Origin: Poa pratensis
Taxonomy: Eukaryota > Streptophyta > Magnoliopsida > Poales > Poaceae
DNA: 64,000 nucleotides
Reading direction: 5' to 3'
NCBI GenBank assembly: GCA_947311845.1
Contig: CAMZMU010000041.1
Location: forward strand, 134,295,975-134,359,974
In this document: positions 32,179 through 44,517 of the stretch, piece by piece
Layout: each line of letters opens with the position of its first letter
Position numbering within the stretch: the stretch's first letter is position 1
Position numbers and translations under genes: made by a program
The notes under the pieces: generated by a model
What the model saw: only the letters and a program-made list of their open reading frames with translations
What the model was told of the DNA's origin: nothing
Databases searched by the model: none

Positions 32179-34563
32179 TTATATTATTAAAACAACAAAC
32201 ATTGTACGGCTAAGATTAAACACAAATTGAACAACCGCAAGGAATGGTTCAGATTTAGAAGCTAAAAACTCTTTGGAATAAGTCGTGCGCAATTAGAAAC
32301 GATTCAAAGAAGGACACGTAACAACCCAAGGTGGAAAGGAAAAAAAGAATCGCCAATCTCTCATGCATGCATACGATTGGATCAATTCTGTCCTGCATGC
32401 GTACGATTGGATTTCAGCTTCCAGGAATTAACTAATACCTAGGGTAGCCTGATCTTCACGTCGACACAAGTTTCCTCGCCCCACGGTTTCTGGCAGCGCT
32501 TGCTAGAAGATCGACTTCGTCGCCCGCTTGGCCGGTATCAGAAGGTTACGGAGAGAGGAGGCCGCCGTCTATTGCATGAAGGGGTTTTGACCAACCATCA
32601 CGACGGCGGTGATGAAGAAAAGAAGAAGCGCATATGCCTGGAGCACAATGACGTCGCTGGAAGAAGCCACGTGGCTGTGTAAATACGACTATTACTGGCA
32701 TCTAGGGTTAGCAGACCGATATATCTCACGCTGATTCCAAACTACTACGCCCGCCGGCGACCGGGATGTGCAGGAGCTATAGATCTAAACTACCATGCCG
32801 CCAACCACCGGGGATGTTGCCAGAGCTAGAGATACATGCATGCCGACGATGTCGCTGATGCCGGAGGGTTCAGTGTCCGCGAAGAATTTCGATTTTTACG
32901 TTCGGAACCAATCGCCTGGATGGATGCCCTATAATATAGATCGAAGTACTTATGCAAGAAATTAGATGGCGGAATCATCAGATTTCATCTACGAGCAACG
33001 CAAGCTTTAGTCTTTCTTATCGCTAGCTTTAGAGTGACCACTAGGAGTTGAGCAAGCTCCACGTGAGATTGACTCTATGAATTTTGCCTACATATGCACT
33101 GCCGTCGAGTCCGGCCGGTATCATCTTTCCCAAGGGACGCACAAGAACATAAGCAACTCACGGCGAGAGTGAGATCATGGCTACATATGCACTGCCGTCG
33201 AGTCCGGCCGGTATCATCTTTGCCAGGTACACTACACAACATCTATCCATCATGTCATTAGTTAAGTCATAACAAAATTATGTCATGCCATCCATTGCAT
33301 GCACTAATTTCTGTAGGTTTTAGCAATCCAGGTGTTTCACAAATTAAGGCTTTGCATCTGGTGCCGGTGTATGATCACATTTTTTTTTAGAATTACTGGG
33401 ATTCCTTCGCGTATATACTATTATGCTTGGGTTCTTTAAACCGAAGCTCTTTGTTAATGAAGACAAAATGTGCAATAATAGATGGTTGCAAATAAGTACA
33501 TAAATTCTATTATATGTGTGCCAAGAGTCCAAGACCGATTCCCTGGTGTTTTTGCATTGTTATGCTTCGTGTTTCTGTTCTTGCAAACAAAAGTATATGA
33601 ATCGGATTGAGTTTATAATCAGCCGTTGTGGTAATGTTCTCCCTCTCAGCAGGTATGTAGAAGAGCTCAGTTTTCCGTAATGGGTTGTGTACTACATCAC
33701 GATATGACTTCAGCCAAATCTTCTTGGAGGATGTCCGGTAGATTTTTTGCCCCAAGAGAATAAGGGTACATATACTTCTGAAGCAGATTGCCTTTAGGCA
33801 TTCTATATTCTATTAAATGAACATTGTATATATTAATTCTACTGGAATAACAGAAATCCATTCAATATTACTGGACCGGCCATTGAATACTACAGCTGTG
33901 TTGAAAAACAGTAAGTATTACTGTGATTTAAATGTGCACCTAAATGCTAATCAATTTTTTACAGAGGATAATATTACTATAAGTTACTGGAGTCAGGCAC
34001 AAAGAACTCAGGTAATGCATCCGACTTTTCCTAAGTTCCTAAGATACTATGTCATCACTTATCGAGCAAAACAAGACTATATATAAGGCAAATAGAATAC
34101 TCAAGCTAGGAAAAGAATTATCCTACATGGAACTCTGTTCGAAATTTGTATGGAAAAGGGAAACGAAAAGCAATTGGAAGCACACATCCTACACGTGGCA
34201 AGCAATACTATGTGAGGATGCTTCTAAAAACGCTGTAAAAGGATGCAGATCATTTTAGGATACTAGAATCATTAGAGGGGTCGTACAGTCAACACACAGT
34301 AAGGATGCTAAGCTCTAAGATTTCTTGAAGACGACTCTTAGCGGACTTAATGCATCGATGAAGATTCGAGCTGGGGATTAGGACACCATTTTTCAGATAT
34401 ATACCACCACATCCCTGTGACGATATAGCCGGGAAGACTGTATACAGAATCATGTTATATATTGTGTTTCTGATTAATGAATGATATATTAGATCCGCAA
34501 CACACTCCATAAATCCACCAAGGACATAATAATGAAAAAGGAAATACTATTTCCTAAGATCGC

Positions 34564-34613
<50 letters not shown>

Positions 34614-34721
34614 TAACAAGTGCAGACAAGAATATAAACTATGAAAAACTTATACTGGTGTTACACGTAGTGGATGGATATAATGGATATTACTTTTGCT
34701 GTACAAAGCTGCATATATTTG
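32179..34721. other. Helitron interior starting with a second Helitron-5'-end-like sequence
   Basis: 32179-32220 (ATTATATTATTAAAACAACA and what follows) closely resembles the true Helitron 5' end as it would read without the Pack-MULE. It starts exactly where repeat R1 stops, so it looks like the start of a second Helitron copy joined head to a truncated first one. The rest holds an unassigned plus-strand ORF (33817-34086) and no other recognised feature. Confidence 0.55.
34568..34607. repeat. (TA)n microsatellite
   Basis: About 20 uninterrupted TA units, shortly upstream of repeat R2. Confidence 0.95.
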
Positions 34722-36249
34722 CTACCGTACGTGACTAGACTCTTTTCTTTTCTAGGCTTTCCAATTCCAACACGACTACTAGCCTTGCCAAAAAAAAAAG
34801 TACGACCGCGTGGTCTGGGATTTTTTGGTCGCCGCATACAATAGCGCGACGGTGGGCAGCCTAGCAGAGTTGGACGGAGAGAAACGCCTGGCCGGCCATC
34901 GCTGGATGGGGAGTACAGGTATCGTCCGCGTATTGATAGCAGTCGCAACTCGGCCGTCTTCATTAGCAAACGCAGCGGCCGGCCGTCGGGTGTCAGTTGT
35001 TTTAGATTGAACAACAAGATTTCTTAAGTTTGATGGGCTTAGATCGATCAGCCCCTTGGCAGCAGTCCAGCCAGCCAACACATGCGCGTCGTAGATCACG
35101 ACCTACAGCTGAATGATCTGGCTTCCCATCAGCGGCAGAAGCACATGTCACAGGCTATAATGGCCGCCGACGGGATCGATTTGGATATGGAAGTGTTCAT
35201 ATGTCCTGCATAATATCTACAACGAGCCTGAGACTACGACTGGGAGACCTTATGTAGATCTAACGCCGACGAAGTGCCTTACACACAAGATTCTGGGTAG
35301 CAAGGTCTACCACAAGTCTGATATCAATCCGGCGAGAAGTGAGTCGCCATGACACCAAAGGTATCCAATTTTTCAATCACACCAGGAAGTTTGAATTTAC
35401 AGTGGTTTTTGCTAAGGTAAAGAATATGAAAAGGATCATCAAAAGTTTTTCCAAATTACTATCTCGACTTCTCGAGTTAGTTTGACAGCACCCGGCAGAT
35501 CGAAGTAACGTCAACAATGCACACAACAAGGCAGCAGGACGCTGGCTGATCAAAGGCACGCCACCAGATTTGGGTGGTAGCTGCGACCTTCAGGTAATAG
35601 CAGCAATCTTCAGATTTCATGTGAATTTACTGATCAAAATCAATACAAGTTGCAGCGGAAAATCGAAGGCACGAAAGGGATACAGCTTACGACAGATCGA
35701 AGTCACGTCAACCAAACTTGCTTGCATCGGCAAATCGACGGCACACAACAAGGCAGCATGCAGGACGCAGACCGATAAAAGCCACACCACCAACTTTGGG
35801 CAGTAGCTGCAACCTTCAGGTTATAGCCACAATTTTCGTGTGGGTTAGATCTTCCCCTCCGAACATGCAGTTTTCTTACAAAAACCTGCTTTCATGTGAA
35901 TTTACTGATTAGTTTAGATCACCTATTTCTGAATAAGCCATAGGTGTATTATTAATAAAGAACCAAAGTCTTGAGATCTTCAATATGAACAACCTGTTTT
36001 CGTTATACAAAATTACTATTTGCTTAGATTACTTTTTTCAATCTAAGTAGCAAATTTCATATGTACCTATGAATAAAACTATTTGTAAAATTGTTTTGAA
36101 GGCAATAGTTCTTTGGCGTACACGAACGAAGTGAGCTAACTACGAGTAGACAAACATGCAACATCGAAGTGAAAGTAATAAGATCATGGGATTCGTCAAC
36201 CCATCGACCGATGAAATTATAAGCATCGACATGATCTTGATGGGCGAAA
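34722..36249. repeat. Direct repeat R2 within the Helitron (1528 bp)
   Basis: Partner of R1 (30651-32178), same length, about 99 percent identical by eye. Here the sequence runs on past GATGGGCGAAA into the rest of the RPA-like gene, so R2 is the copy in original context. Confidence 0.92.
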
Positions 36250-37045
36250 AGGTATTTTCTCTACGTATTTTATAACGGATTTTTTCTATTCTCTGAACTA
36301 CTAATAAGATCTTCTTTCCTTCTGTTTTGCAGGGTGATATGATACATGCTTCCATGTGGAAGAATACGATAGACACATAAAGATCCAAGATCAATGAAAG
36401 TTATGTATATTCTTTTAGCAGCTTCAAAGTTGTAGAATCTTCAAAATATCGCCCAGTTAGCAATGACATTAACAGTAGTTTTGCATACAATACAAAGGTG
36501 AAGGAGGTGAAGGGAACATTGGATAAAATTTCAGATTTTGAGTTTGCTACCAAGTATACCCTACAAGAACGGAATGGAAATGACCAACAATGCTCACGTA
36601 TGTTGATAGGCGTACTTCTGACTTCCAGGTTTTTAATCTTTGACTTTTCAATACTATGTCGATATTTCAATTTTGGATTCTAATGATTCATCTTTTTAAT
36701 TTTTAAGTCTTTAATCTTAAATTTGCAGATGCCACTGGATTACTTACTTAATCAAATTAAGCCGATAGAATCAGAGATAACGAAGAGGAACACAACTACA
36801 AATATACACAAGATTGAAATTCTAATGCAGGAGTAAGTGCATATCCATGCTGCAACTTTTGTTCAACAATAACGATTATTTTCTTGCATTAACCATATTA
36901 TTTGCATTTAATACTTTGCAATGAATTCTTTAGGGGTGATAAAATCAGAGTAATAATATGGTGCAGATTAGCTTATAATTTAAGTGAGGATGTAATAGGA
37001 AATCGAACCGTCATTATTGTTACCTCAACAATTGTGCAAAAGTGA
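36150..37045 (+). pseudogene. RPA1-like single-strand DNA-binding protein gene in the Helitron
   Basis: Exons read on the plus strand: about 36170-36251 (IISIDMILMGEK, donor GTATTT; a one-base loss upstream shifts the frame), 36333-36597 (GDMIHASMWKNTIDT, a TAA, then FKVVESSKYRPVSNDINSSF and VKEVKGTLDKI, donor GTATGT), about 36729-36831 (donor GTAAGT) and 36934-37045 (GDKIRVIIWCRLAYNL, GNRTVIIVTSTIVQK). These are the OB-fold segments of replication protein A large-subunit homologues. RPA-like genes are known passengers of plant Helitrons, probably protecting single-stranded intermediates. The stop and frameshift make this copy inactive. Confidence 0.8.
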
Positions 37046-37524
37046 GATCGTAAGCAGAACAGACTCTTAATACAGTAGTCCCCAAAAATATCATGGCATG
37101 TTAGAAAGGAAAGAGAAAACATAATCGACGCAACCCCTTATTTTGATGGGAGATAATTTGCATCTCGATCGTTCCACCTATGCCACTGCCGCATCGCGAG
37201 GACTCCCTGTTGTCTCTCACAAACGCAGATTGTTTTGCTGGTCGTTGGAGTACCTGTCTATGACGCATGCCAATAGAGGAGGTTCTATTGCCATACCTGG
37301 CTCTCAAGGCGAGATAGCTGAACTTTAGCGGGTACATGGATGCTTAATGAAGAGCCGGTGACTCTCAGTTATTCAATGCGGAAGGCATCTATTTTTGCTG
37401 GTGGAGACATCAGTTGGGATTATATATTGATAATGTTGACCTGCCGTTGAATAAGAGGTCGCCAAAGTATTGATTCATTTAGTGTCGTAAACAGAGTTCC
37501 TCGACCAATTAAAGTTCCCAGGAA

Positions 37525-37930
37525 TCCTAGACCAACTAAGACTGAAGATAGGTTTGCCGTTGATGCTCCTACGCAACATCAGCCCAGCAGCAGTTTTATG
37601 GAATGGTACAAGAATTACAATAACTAAACTTGGAAACAAGTACATCGAGGCACAAATAATTACAGGAACAGATGTTGGAGATAAGGTATACATACCTCAC
37701 ATCATCATGTCACCCAGCGACTCCAATTCCCGTTGTTAAAAAACAAAGGCAATATCCATTATCAGTCTGCTTCGGAATGACAATAAATAAGAGCCAAGGT
37801 CAGTCCTATAACAATGTCCGTATATATTTGGAAAATTATGTCTTCTTCCATGGGCAAGTATATGTGGCATTACCAATGAGCGTCCAAGTGAAGATAAAAC
37901 ATAGAATATTTTTAAGGTGGTATTTTAATT
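37525..37930 (+). pseudogene. Helitron helicase, C-terminal remnant
   Basis: The frame reads LPLMLLRNISPAAVLWNGTR, IITGTDVGDKVYIPHIIMSP, then after a frame change KKQRQYPLSVCFGMTINKSQ and FFHGQVYVALPMSV. These are the last conserved blocks of the Pif1-type helicase of plant Helitrons (NGTR, INKSQGQ, YVALS region; here YVALP). The Walker motifs and the Rep nuclease are not found upstream, so this is only the tail of the RepHel protein. It lies about 480 bp after the RPA-like gene, the usual arrangement being neighbouring genes. Confidence 0.85.
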
Positions 37931-39530
37931 TACAGCGGACCACAAGTTATGTAAAATCATGATTGATCGAGTGAAGTGTGTATCAACAAGATAGAGTAAA
38001 CATGCCAAAATATGGGGGGAAAATGTAAAAAAGAGCTACAAAGTTCCATTTGAACTAAGTGTTCTCCTGCTTTCTTACAATGATTCAAATGTATTTCCTG
38101 GACCCGATTCATTTTAGATAGATACATACATATATCTTTGATCTTCAAATTTCCATTTATTATTTCTGTACATTTAAACTAATTTTCTCTTCTCTCCTCT
38201 CATCTCTCTCAAGCTAGGGACCAACAATCAACAACTAACATCTCTCCCACGAATAATACAAAAATCTAGATCTCTCTTATATCGTCTATCTAGAAAAATG
38301 GCTATAACATGGAGATTTTATCTCTTCTTACAAATGTGCCTGAAGATTGCACCATATATTATTTCTAATATGCGATAAAAATTTCGTATGGGATGGAGAT
38401 AGGGTGATGGATTCACCTATGGCTGCTCTGCTCCAAGCTAAACAACACAGGCGCTATCAGATCATCTGGCTATATTGCTACTGTTCTTTTTCCCAATGAC
38501 AATGCAATTGCAGCTGAAATTACATCAAAGGCTAAAATCAATCACTAAATTATGGATCATCATATAATCAAAACTTGGAAGAAAAAGATCGAAATGGGGG
38601 AGCAGCCATGCAGGGTGCTGAAGCAGTGAGGCACGCACCTTGACTGCTGAATCCGGGCCGCAGCTCCCGGCTTCGTCGTTGCCGACCGGATCGCGCACGG
38701 TGCAATCTTCATTGACCATGCCAGCCACCGCACTTTATCTTTCCAAATCAGCGACGGCGAGATGCAGCCCCGCCGGCGGGCTATCCGCGGCTACAGAGCG
38801 CATCCACGATTTGGTCAAGAATCACCTCCAAGATCGTGGCCGGTCATACTATGGATAAAGGGGATTTTTTTTTTTGATACGGTCAATGGAATGGGAGCAA
38901 TCGACTCACTGGTAGAGGATAAATGGGAATTTTCTTGCACGCTTATCAAACACAGAGATATAGTGTGTGGACCGTGATTTAAAATCACAAAGCATGTCTT
39001 GAAACATGTAAGAAAAATTATGGTTGGATAAAATATAACAAATATGTATGAATGTTTTTGGAAAAATATTACACTAAATAATCTCGGTAAAGAGATGTAT
39101 TTTAAAAAATCCAGCATAACACACATAGCTACAAGAAACTAGCCTCTAATCCCTGAAAAGATCAAAATTATGACTGTGAGTTGTTAAACAAATATCAAAT
39201 TTTTCACAAAAAAATATCAATTCTGCATTGTCAATTATAAAGATGAGGAAATTAAAGTAAAGAGGAGGAAGGAGATGAAATTTATAAGCAATCAGGCACA
39301 ATATTTTTTCTAACCCAATGGCATTATAAAATTAAAACTGCGCAAGTGGTTTAAGCCACGTAATTTATATGAACTTGGAAAAAATGGAAGAAAAATATCT
39401 AAGAGCTGAGCATATTGAAAACTCAAATAGATTAACTGGTCTTAAAGTATTATATCTAAACAACAATCGTATAATGTTTCTCTAAACTTTAAAAATGTCT
39501 CACAAGCTATAATATCAATAGATAGTCTAG
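37931..39530. other. Helitron 3' non-coding part
   Basis: AT-rich, with no supported ORF apart from a short GC-rich stretch near 38620-38860 that I do not recognise. It ends in the terminal hairpin. Confidence 0.5.
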
Positions 39531-39559
39531 CCGCGCAAATGCGCGGGCCACCCCGCTAG
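39531..39559 (+). other. Helitron 3' terminal hairpin and CTAG end
   Basis: Stem CCGCGC (39531-39536) and GCGCGG (39541-39546) with loop AAAT, then 9 bases and the terminal CTAG, followed by host T. This is the rolling-circle termination signal. Confidence 0.93.
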
Positions 39560-41398
39560 TTCTTTCCTCAAGAGAGGTTTTATATTCACTCTCTTCTTAA
39601 AGAGAAGCATTCAAGGATTCTATGGAAGCATTCAAGGATGCTATGGTGAGAGAATCCTCTCTCTCAATTTTTCCCTTGTCATCAAGGATTTCTTCGACTG
39701 CATCAAGTTGTCTCAAGAGAGACTCAACATATGCCTTAGTTTCACCTTGCAAGTTAGCCACAATAGTATCGGAAGCAACAAGTTCTTTCTTAATCACAAG
39801 ACTAGTTTTATCATCTATTTCATGCATAGTCTTGGGAGTAGAAGATGATACCTCGGTGACGTGAGCCATGAGGCAACGAGCGGTGTTGATGGAGAGGTTC
39901 TCATTGGGGTGTTCGAAGAGAGAAGGAGGTGGAGTTGATACAATGGCCAAAGCGGCCACCTCACGAGTGGGTTCTTCTTCTTCAGAATCCTCGGAAGGAT
40001 ACTCTTCTTGAGTCATCAACACAATTCTTTGTGCTTTCTTGAAGTATGGCTTCCTCTTGACAAAAGGCTTCCTTTGTATCATGTTTGATTAGCCTTTGAG
40101 GACAAGCCTTCCACCGTTTTACTCTCTATTCTCATATGGACAATCTTTGATGAAGTGATGCTTGTTATGACAATTGTAGCAAGTCTTTATCCTATTAGCA
40201 AACTCCTTCTTCCCGCTTGGATTGTTTGCATGATCAACTTGAGCCTTTACCTTGGCCGGGTCACGCCAAAAAGTCCTTGTTGCAAGAGCTATGTGACCAT
40301 GGAGGGCTTGTTCAAGATCTTCGGGAGGAAGGTTGTTCGGACATGCTTCAACTTCATCATGTTCATCAAGGCACACAACCTTGGCCTTCAAAGCAAGCGA
40401 GGGATCTTGTTTCATTCCCATGGCCCTAGCACGGTTGTCTAGAGCATTCTTGGTGGCAACCTTGGAGGCTTGCATCTCTTGCATAACTTCATTGGATATC
40501 ATCTCAAGGTAGTTGAATTTTCCTTGAAGGGCCTTCAAGTCAATGGGCTCGAAGGGCATGAGTGCATTCACATACTTCCTCTTGATCCAAGCATCATCCG
40601 CATAGGTTGCCCCAACATTGAAAAAGGCTTGGGCAAGAGTCTTGAGTCTTGCATACATGTCTTCATGAGTTTCACGATTAAGCATGTAGAAGCCTTCGGC
40701 TTCATTGTTCAAAGCATCAAATCTATTCCTCTTCATGCTCTCATTCCCAAGGAACACCGTGGAAAGGCAATCCCAAGCTTCTTTGGCGGTGGAGACATTT
40801 TGAATGTGATGAAGACCACTTTCTCCAACGGCAAGTTCAATCATGTGGAGAGCGGAAGCATTGAGTTGTTTCTCGGCCACCTCTCTTCTTGTCAAGTTGT
40901 TAGGATTCACGGCCTTGTATCCCTCTTGAATGATCCTCCAAAGCTCGATAGAGGAACTGTTGATATGAGATTTCATTAAGTGTTGCCAAGTAGCAAAATC
41001 CAATGCATTAAGTTTAGGAGGTGGACCCAAAGGGTTTATGAGAGTATGATAGATAGGTGGGTCGGGAGAGTACACAAAGGGAACCCCATGGTACTCCGAC
41101 TTCCCACCTTAGGGAGTGGTAGTAGAAGTGGAAGATTTCTTAGGGTCGATTTCTTCATCTTCAACCCTTTCTTTTTCTCTAATTTCTCCTCGGTATCACC
41201 GTCATGGGAGGTAGCGGAGTCCTCTAGTAGGGTGGTCTCCTCAGGAACCTTGCCACTTGCGAGCTGCTTGATCAAGTCACGCATCTCGGCAAATTGGGTA
41301 TCCATGGACGATTTCAAAGATGTCTCCATCAATTTGAGATCGGCCATGGATGCCGTAGTGGCTTGGTCCTCCACGGGATCACCCTCACTTCGTGTCAT
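39560..41398 (-). pseudogene. gag: Copia gag protein, degenerate
   Basis: Start at 41398 (MTRSEGDPVEDQATTASMA). A frameshift near 41150 leads into the frame that is open from 41075 to 40119, with the capsid features FATWQHLMKSHINSSSIELW and EAWDCLSTVFLGNESMKRNR. A CCHC zinc knuckle follows (CYNCHNKHHFIKDC). After a stop the reading continues as 40082-39597, with an acidic linker and a coiled coil rich in Leu-Asn-Ala-Ser repeats, and with one more stop runs to the Helitron edge. The product would form the virus-like particle. Two stops and a frameshift inactivate it. Confidence 0.88.
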
Positions 41399-41437
41399 AC
41401 TTCTCTTAGGCGGTTAAGCCCAACAAGAGAGCCGAGG

Positions 41438-41449
41438 TTCTGATACCAA
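41438..41449 (-). other. Primer-binding site of the copia element
   Basis: On the minus strand TTGGTATCAGAA follows the LTR end. TGGTATCAGA is the usual copia PBS, complementary to the initiator methionine tRNA. Confidence 0.85.
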
Positions 41450-41450
41450 T

Positions 41451-43177
41451 TGAAAGGATCGTATGACACCTAGAGGGGGGTGAATAGGTGCTACTTCAAT
41501 TTTAGTACTTTTTAAATTTAGGCTTGACACAAAAGGTAAATTCTCTAGATATGCAACTATGGTGAATTTACCTATATGACAAGCTAGCAACTAAGCAAGG
41601 TACACTAAGTAAAGACGGTAAACAAGAATAGAAGTAACCGAAGTGAAAGCACGTGGAGACACGGATGTAATCCCGAGTTCCTCCTTTTTAGGGGAGTACG
41701 TCTCGTTGGAGAGGTGTGAGCTACCACGAAGGTCAAAACTCAACCGCCATAAAGGCGTCACCTTATTCTCCGATGAACCGCACCACAAAGGTTTGGTTCA
41801 CCTTCCACTATCGGAATCCTTCAAGGCGGAATCCGGAGCCCTTACAACAACGATCCGGGGCACAACCCACAAGAGGATTGGGGGCTCCCGAACAGCTACA
41901 AATCTGTCACAAAGACAACAAGTGAATACAATAAGAAGCTAGGTTTTGCTAATGGAAATCCTAGCCAAGGGGTCCCTCAAGTGAATGAGGGGGAAATGAA
42001 GAACAGCTTGGTGAAGATGTAGATCCGGGGCTTCTCCTTCAATCCTCCAAGTATAAACGAGTTTGGGTGGAGGGATTGGGAGATCTATCAATTCTTGAGC
42101 TTGCAATAATGGAGTTCTTCAATGTGCTCAAGCTGCTTGTCCAAAGGTAGGTGAAGGAGTATAAATACTCCTATCAGAAAACTGGCCGTTGTGGACAAAA
42201 AATGGTTGTTGCGGTAGTACCAGGCTCCACCCGGTAGTACCGACTGGCGCAGAGTCAAACGTCGTCGAGGATGGTCAACTGGCCTTCGCTCACCGCCCGC
42301 CGCGGTAGTACCGGACGAACCCACGCGGTAGTACCGCGCCACCCGGTAGTACCGGCCCACTACCGGGCCAGTGCCACTAAAAACTGGGCGATGCCAGTAC
42401 CGAAAATAGGCGTATAGCGGTAGTACCGGGCCTATAGCGGTACTACCGGCTGGGACAGAAAATAGCCCATTTTCTTCCTTTCTTCCTTGACAAAAACCTG
42501 GGCATATATACAAAGTACAAAAGATGTTCCTGCAACTATTTAACACCCAGATTAGTCATCTAATTGTGTTGTCGAAAAACATCAAAACACTTAGGGGAAT
42601 GAAATGCTCTTTCACATTTTCACCGAGCCGTTTTTCATTTCCCCCTCATTCACTTGAGGGACCATTTGCTAGGGTTTCCCTTTGGAAAACCAAGCCCCTT
42701 GTTGTACTCACTTGTTATTCTTGTGACAGATTGTAGCTGTTCGGGAGCCCCCAATTCAGTTGTGGGTGTGTGCCCCGAATCGTTGTTGTAAAGGCTCCGG
42801 TTTCCGCATCGAAGGGAACCAATAGTGGAAGGTGAACCAATACTTTGTGGTGCGGTTCATCGGAGAATAGGGTGAGCCTGTTGTGGCGTTGAGTAGCCTG
42901 TGGTGGCGAGCTCACTCCCCTCCAACGAGACGTCCTCCCTTAAAAAGGAGGAACTCGGGAATACATCCTTGTCTCCACGTGCTTTCACTTCGGTTACTTC
43001 TATCCTTGTTTATCGATTTTATCTTGTTTAGTTGCTAGCTTGTCATATAGGTAAATTCACCGTAGTTGCATATCTAGAGAATTTATCATTTGTGTCAAGC
43101 CTAATTTGAAAAAGTACTAAAATTTGAAGTAGCACCTATATATTCACCCCCCCTCTAGGTGTCATACCATACTTTCA
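41451..43177 (-). repeat. Copia LTR with long internal inverted arms
   Basis: On the minus strand it starts TGAAAGTATGG and ends GATCCTTTCA, directly next to the PBS. About 545 bp at each end (41451-42000 and 42634-43177) are inverted copies of each other, with substitutions and small indels. The loop of about 630 bp (42002-42633) holds about eight near-palindromic GGTAGTACC motifs (42213-42440). Alternatives are two head-to-head LTR fragments or a foldback insertion; the TG/CA ends and the PBS favour one LTR of 1727 bp. Confidence 0.6.
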
Positions 43178-43834
43178 GAGGTGGGCCCCTCGGGTGGCTT
43201 GCTAGACGAAGCTACGAACAACCAAGAAGCGATGGAGGCCACGCGGGGGAGGAGAGCAACGACAACCCTCAAGGTCGAATCCCTACTGTGGGTTTGAGCA
43301 GTGGTGGTGGATTCATGGCCGAATCAGTAAGAGTTGTGGCGGAGGTCCCAGGTTCGAGGCTAAATCGATGGAGATGAAGCGGTGCGGTCACAAGAGAAGA
43401 GGCTGGAGGGCGACATGAAATTTCCAATTGGTAGTTGGCGTGCCCACGTTGCCCTTTTTTCATATAAAACAACCCAAGTGTTGTATTTTGCAGCACTTGG
43501 TGTTGCTTTTTTGGACTGCACAAAATTTGGACAAATTTTTTATCAATGGCAGTTGTTGGAATAGTTTTTTTTTGCCTTGAATGTCCTAACAAATAATTAT
43601 ACCCTAAAACATGGCAGCTATTGTAGACGCTCTAAGATAGTGGTGGCCCGTAGATTTGTGTGCATTTGTTAGAAAAATCATCTCTAAGTTTGATGTCCAA
43701 TTGAACGAACGAATACTATTACCCTAACCTCAATCTGGTGGATACAAATGTGTAGAGTAGGAGCCAATGAGAGGCTACCACGTGGTTCAACTAGTGAGCT
43801 CTAATCCTAGGGAGCTTAGAAATTGGAGGAATGA
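43178..43834. other. Intergenic, nothing recognised
   Basis: No long ORF, no repeat boundary and no RNA gene seen. The T-rich stretch 43560-43575 and the surrounding AT-rich sequence could be an old MITE, but I find no inverted ends. Confidence 0.4.
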
Positions 43835-44343
43835 AACTCTTGCTTTCCTCCAAAATAGGAAGCCTAAACAAACATAGTCCTCTCCGTGCATGAGCTGAAT
43901 GGGGAACAATAGACGAACCAGATCAGGATGCCAATATAGCAAAGATCATATAAAGCTTCCACAACAGAAGGTATATGTGCCTCATATACTAGCAAGGGCA
44001 CAAACTCTAGCCCATGCAATATTAATGGTTTGTAAACATCACATTCAATTATCGTCTAGTCGTGTTGAACAACTTCATCTCCTTCCTCCAACTTCTATTT
44101 CACCAACTATGGGAATCTGCATTGCAAAGAAACATCTTGCTCGTGCCATCTAGTTGGATTGATAATCGAGAATGCTACTTCAGTGAAAGTGAGCCATAGT
44201 ATCTCACTGAGTCAATGGAAGGAAATTTGTGGTGAACAAACCACCGGAGAACTTGTTGTCTAAAGGTCTTGCCAGCATCCATTAGAACGTACTTATGCGC
44301 GCCATCGTCGTGGCAGTAGTCTATCAAAAGGGACATGTTGCAT
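43835..44343 (-). pseudogene. Broken MBL-fold hydrolase gene (plant putative hydrolase C777.06c-like)
   Basis: Three pieces read on the minus strand. 44343-44206 follows a TTTCAG acceptor and reads SLLIDYCHDDGAHKYVLMDA and DAGKTFRQQVLRWFVHH. 44047-43990 reads VYKPLILHGLEFVPL. 43895-43835 reads LMHGEDYVCLGFLFWRKARV. Order and content fit the plant metallo-beta-lactamase-fold protein of the phosphoribosyl cyclic phosphodiesterase type. Between the second and third pieces, which should be adjacent, about 95 bp is inserted. The metal-binding HxHxDH segment is not found. A decayed fragment of a host gene, possibly moved here by a transposon. Confidence 0.6.
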
Positions 44344-44517
44344 CTGAAAGCAAAGATAAAGATTGAGACAAGATGAACTATGTGGTCGCAGTTGCATTTG
44401 CACCCACATTGTCACTGTTGTTTTGATGTGTTCCAAATTCATACGAAGATAAAGGCTAACTTCAGATGTAGCGGAGGGAAGCCCGCCGCCAGAGGCTTGG
44501 GCCGAGCGAAGCGGAGG
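44344..44517. other. Upstream flank of the hydrolase pseudogene
   Basis: It would be intron sequence if the pseudogene is unprocessed. No exon was recognised. Confidence 0.35.

Larger units (their letters stand above)
39560..43177 (-). mobile_element. Ty1/copia LTR retrotransposon, 5' part (minus strand)
   Basis: Minus-strand order: LTR 43177-41451, primer-binding site complementary to initiator Met tRNA, gag from 41398. The gag frame continues to 39560, skips the Helitron and runs on at 28984-28974, where element 3's LTR cuts it. Pol and the other LTR lie beyond element 3, outside the window. It is therefore the oldest layer of the left-hand nest. Confidence 0.88.

Noticed and set aside
33817..34258. 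Plus-strand frames as part of the Helitron Rep protein
   Set aside because: No HUH or other Rep motif could be seen; left unassigned.
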